Source: Sphaerisporangium melleum
GTDB taxonomy: Bacteria > Actinomycetota > Actinomycetes > Streptosporangiales > Streptosporangiaceae
DNA length: 64,000 nucleotides
Reading direction: 5' to 3'
Assembly: GCF_014646695.1 (NCBI RefSeq)
Contig: NZ_BMNT01000017.1
Location: forward strand, 87,620-151,619
Of the stretch, positions 62,018 through 64,000 are shown one piece after another; the stretch's first letter is position 1; every line of letters begins with the position of its first letter. The notes under the pieces were generated by a model, which saw only the letters and a list, made by a program, of their open reading frames with translations, was not told the origin of the DNA and did no database searches. The translations under genes were made by a program, and so were the position numbers.

Positions 62018-63349
62018 ATGTCCCGGATGTTGGCGACGTTCGTCCGAGATCCCGCGAACGGCCTCGCCGAACTGGGCACGCGAGCACACGGAGGGGTCGT
62101 CCGCCTCAAGCTCGGCCCGTTCCGCCCCTACCTGGTCACCCACCCCGACCACGTGCAGCAGGTCCTGCGTGGCAACTGGGCGAACTACCGGCGCGAGGGC
62201 ATGTTCTGGAACCCGCTCAAGCGCATGCTCGGCGACGGCATCCTCGGCGACGGCCCGGTGTGGGAGACCAGCCGGGCGATCCTGCAGTCGCTGTTCACCG
62301 CCCCGTACGTCGCCTCGCTGGCCGGGGTGATCGCCTCGACCATCGACGCGCGCGTCGCCGAGCTGGACGGCCTCGCGCGGACCGGCGCGCCCATCGACGC
62401 CGCCCGCGAGATGGCGGCGATCGTCAACCAGAGCGTCGTGCGGGTGCTGTTCGGCGACCGGGTCTCCCGGCGGGACAGCGAGCGGCTCATCTCCGCCTAC
62501 CACACGGCCGATGCCGCGGTCACGGTCCGGCTGCTGATGCCCTTCATGCCGTACCGGCTGCCCCTGCCCGGCGACCGCGCCTTCATGAACGCGGTGGCCG
62601 CCATCGACGACGTGGTCTTCCCGGTCATCCGCCAGGCCAAGGCCGAGGGACCGGGCCACGGCGAGGTGGACGTCGTCTCCGCGCTCTGCCACGGCGCGGG
62701 CGGCCCGCCCCGGGACGAGCGGTGGATCCGCGACGACCTGGTGAGCGTGTACGCCGCCGCCTCGGAGACCACCGCGACCACCCTCACCTGGCTGTGGCCG
62801 CTGCTGGACGCCCACCCGGAGGTGGCGGCCCGCCTGTACGCGGAGATCGACGAGGTGGTCGGCGAGGGGCCACCCCTGCCGTCCCACGTCCCCGAGCTTC
62901 GCTACACCAAAATGGTGCTGCAGGAGGTCATGCGCCTGTACCCGGCGGGCTGGCTGTTCCCGCGCATGGCCACCGAGTCCGAGCAGATCGGCGGGACGCG
63001 CGTCAAGGCCGGCTCGATGGTCCTGATCAGCCCGTACGCCACCCATCGGCTGGAGGGGTTCTGGGACCGGCCGCTGGTGTTCGACCCCGAGCGGTTCGCC
63101 CCCGACGCGCCGCGCCGCCGGCACCGGTACGTCTACTTCCCCTTCGGCGGCGGCCCGCACCAGTGCCTCGGCCAGCACCTGTTCTACATGGACGCGCCGC
63201 TGATCGTGGCCGCCCTCCTCAGCCGGTTCCGTCCGGTGTCGGTCGGCGGCGGACCGTTCACCCCGGCACGCACCGCCCTGCTGCGCCCCCGGGGGCGGGT
63301 CATCCTGCGCCTGCGCCCGGCCCGCACCACCCTGCGGAGCCCCAGGTGA
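62018..63349 (+). CDS. cytochrome P450
   Basis: The ATG at 62018 is nine bases after GAGAGG; the frame from 61952 lacks a site. The 443-residue P450 has the I-helix threonine pair in AAASETTATTLTW, the ExxR of EVMRLYP near 302, and the heme-loop F-P-F-G-G-G-P-H-Q-C-L-G with the cysteine ligand near 382. Its start, G-G-V-V-R-L-K-L-G-P-F-R-P-Y-L-V-T, is like P450s found beside terpene cyclases. Its stop overlaps the terpene cyclase start (GTGA), so the two are coupled and the P450 likely oxidises that cyclase's product. Redox partners are not adjacent. Confidence 0.95.
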   Translation: MSRMLATFVRDPANGLAELGTRAHGGVVRLKLGPFRPYLVTHPDHVQQVLRGNWANYRREGMFWNPLKRMLGDGILGDGPVWETSRAILQSLFTAPYVASLAGVIASTIDARVAELDGLARTGAPIDAAREMAAIVNQSVVRVLFGDRVSRRDSERLISAYHTADAAVTVRLLMPFMPYRLPLPGDRAFMNAVAAIDDVVFPVIRQAKAEGPGHGEVDVVSALCHGAGGPPRDERWIRDDLVSVYAAASETTATTLTWLWPLLDAHPEVAARLYAEIDEVVGEGPPLPSHVPELRYTKMVLQEVMRLYPAGWLFPRMATESEQIGGTRVKAGSMVLISPYATHRLEGFWDRPLVFDPERFAPDAPRRRHRYVYFPFGGGPHQCLGQHLFYMDAPLIVAALLSRFRPVSVGGGPFTPARTALLRPRGRVILRLRPARTTLRSPR

Positions 63350-64000
63350 GCGCCCCCGCCCTGCCGTCGTCCTCCGGCGCGGAGCGCGTGTGGCCGGCGG
63401 CGGTGGACGCCGGGGCGATCTGCGCGGTGGCCGGCCGCTCACAGCGGGAGATGCAGGAGTGGATGGCCGGCTACCCCGGGCTGTTCGCCGCCCGGCCGTT
63501 CGACGCCGCGCTGTCCAGCACCCTGTCCCTGGCCATGGCCTTCAGCGGGCCGTGGCTGGACGCGGCGGGCCTGCGGATGGCGAACAAGGTGTGCCTGTGG
63601 GCGTTCGGGCTCGACTGGCTGGTGGACTACGTCGCCTCCTCCGCACCGGAGGTCGCGGAGATCGCGGGCCGGTGCCTGGCCGTGGCCGCGGGCGACCCGC
63701 CGCTCGCGGGTGACGACCTGACCGTCTTCCTCGGCGAGATCAGGGACGAGCTGGCGGCGTCGCCCTCGTTCCCCCTGCTCGGCCCGGTGTGGCGCGAGGA
63801 GCTCGAGCTCATGCTGGAGGGGATGTCCCGCGAGCGCGAGTGGCGCGACTCCGGGGTGACACCCTCGCTGGAGGAGTATCTCGGCAACGCCGCCAACCTC
63901 GGCTTCTCCTTCGCGTTCGCCGCCCACCTCATCCACGTCGGCGGGGTCACCGACGCCGCGGACGTGGAGCCGGTGCGGCGGGCGAGCCACGCGGTGCAGC
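63346..64000 (+). CDS. class I terpene cyclase (runs off right edge)
   Basis: The GTG at 63346 overlaps the P450 stop. About 218 codons are visible. The sequence has the alpha-helical terpene synthase fold: RPFDAALSSTLSLAMAF, then an acidic helix F-G-L-D-W-L-V-D-Y-V-A-S near residues 87-98. There the usual DDxxD is replaced by D-W-L-V-D (Asp four apart). SLEEYLGNAANLGFSFAFAAHL follows. The NSE metal motif would lie beyond the window. The product, sesqui- or diterpene, cannot be predicted. Confidence 0.85.
   Translation, partial: MSAPALPSSSGAERVWPAAVDAGAICAVAGRSQREMQEWMAGYPGLFAARPFDAALSSTLSLAMAFSGPWLDAAGLRMANKVCLWAFGLDWLVDYVASSAPEVAEIAGRCLAVAAGDPPLAGDDLTVFLGEIRDELAASPSFPLLGPVWREELELMLEGMSREREWRDSGVTPSLEEYLGNAANLGFSFAFAAHLIHVGGVTDAADVEPVRRASHAVQ

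Noticed and set aside
61858-62109. Minus-strand 83-codon frame in the P450 promoter
   Set aside because: Its start lies inside the P450 coding region. No ribosome site precedes the portion that looks protein-like.
1-64000. Search for tRNA, rRNA, CRISPR arrays, insertion sequences and phage integrases
   Set aside because: I saw no cloverleaf with a T-loop pattern, no regularly spaced direct repeats and no transposase or integrase motif.

Overview
The window is about 72% G+C with strong third-position G/C bias, frequent GTG and TTG starts, and many 4-bp gene overlaps. It contains an F420-dependent NADP reductase, a GlnA2-type glutamine synthetase-like enzyme, an HTH-DUF5753/DUF397 pair, a PknB-like kinase and a P450 next to a terpene cyclase. 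Together these point to a filamentous actinomycete. Streptosporangiales or a relative is my best guess, but this is inference only. I saw no rRNA, tRNA, CRISPR array, insertion sequence or phage gene; most of the window looks like chromosomal core to semi-core sequence.

Layout. 1-3.7 kb: a partial GTPase-associated protein, a tiny coupled ORF and a membrane zinc-ribbon GTPase. 3.7-7.5 kb: a hotdog-fold protein, a membrane protein, an unknown protein and glnA2. 7.8-11.9 kb: an expansin-like secreted protein, then an ArsR regulator divergent from an MFS transporter across a perfect inverted repeat. 12.1-22 kb: nadE, a TetR/DHA2 exporter pair, panB, a Cys/Met PLP enzyme, npdG and small conserved proteins. 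22-28.3 kb: map, a membrane-anchored TAP-like hydrolase, a DedA protein and a TPP enzyme. 28.7-35.3 kb: signalling genes, namely a GAF-LuxR regulator, HTH-DUF5753/DUF397, a large membrane protein ending in a type 1 periplasmic-binding domain, and a lone histidine-kinase ATPase domain. 35.5-39.7 kb: a CopC and CopD-CtaG copper/cytochrome oxidase pair, then an XRE-TPR regulator divergent from a 43-codon ORF for a secreted peptide. 39.8-47.1 kb: a PucR regulator divergent from a molybdopterin dehydrogenase subunit, a SecD-head/excalibur lipo- or membrane protein, and ald. 47.2-56.3 kb: a DUF3105/DUF305 pair, a three-gene operon (DUF6421, SDR, threonine aldolase), and a protease-like/Ser-Thr kinase pair. 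56.4-60.4 kb: a cobalamin salvage locus (cbiZ, btuF-btuC-btuD) preceded by a cobalamin riboswitch. 60.6-64 kb: a Gfo/Idh oxidoreductase, then a P450 overlapping a terpene cyclase that runs off the window.

The strongest candidate for an undescribed system is the XRE-TPR regulator at 38258-39553 with its divergent secreted peptide at 39608-39739. The layout matches peptide-responsive (RRNPP-like) regulation, which is best known from Firmicutes. The peptide ORF was not called because it begins with TTG and has only 43 codons, but it has a well-placed AGGAG ribosome site, a clear signal sequence and a short tail ending Cys-Cys. Second-tier candidates are the GTPase locus at the left edge, the 977-residue sensor-like protein and the terpene/P450 pair at the right edge.
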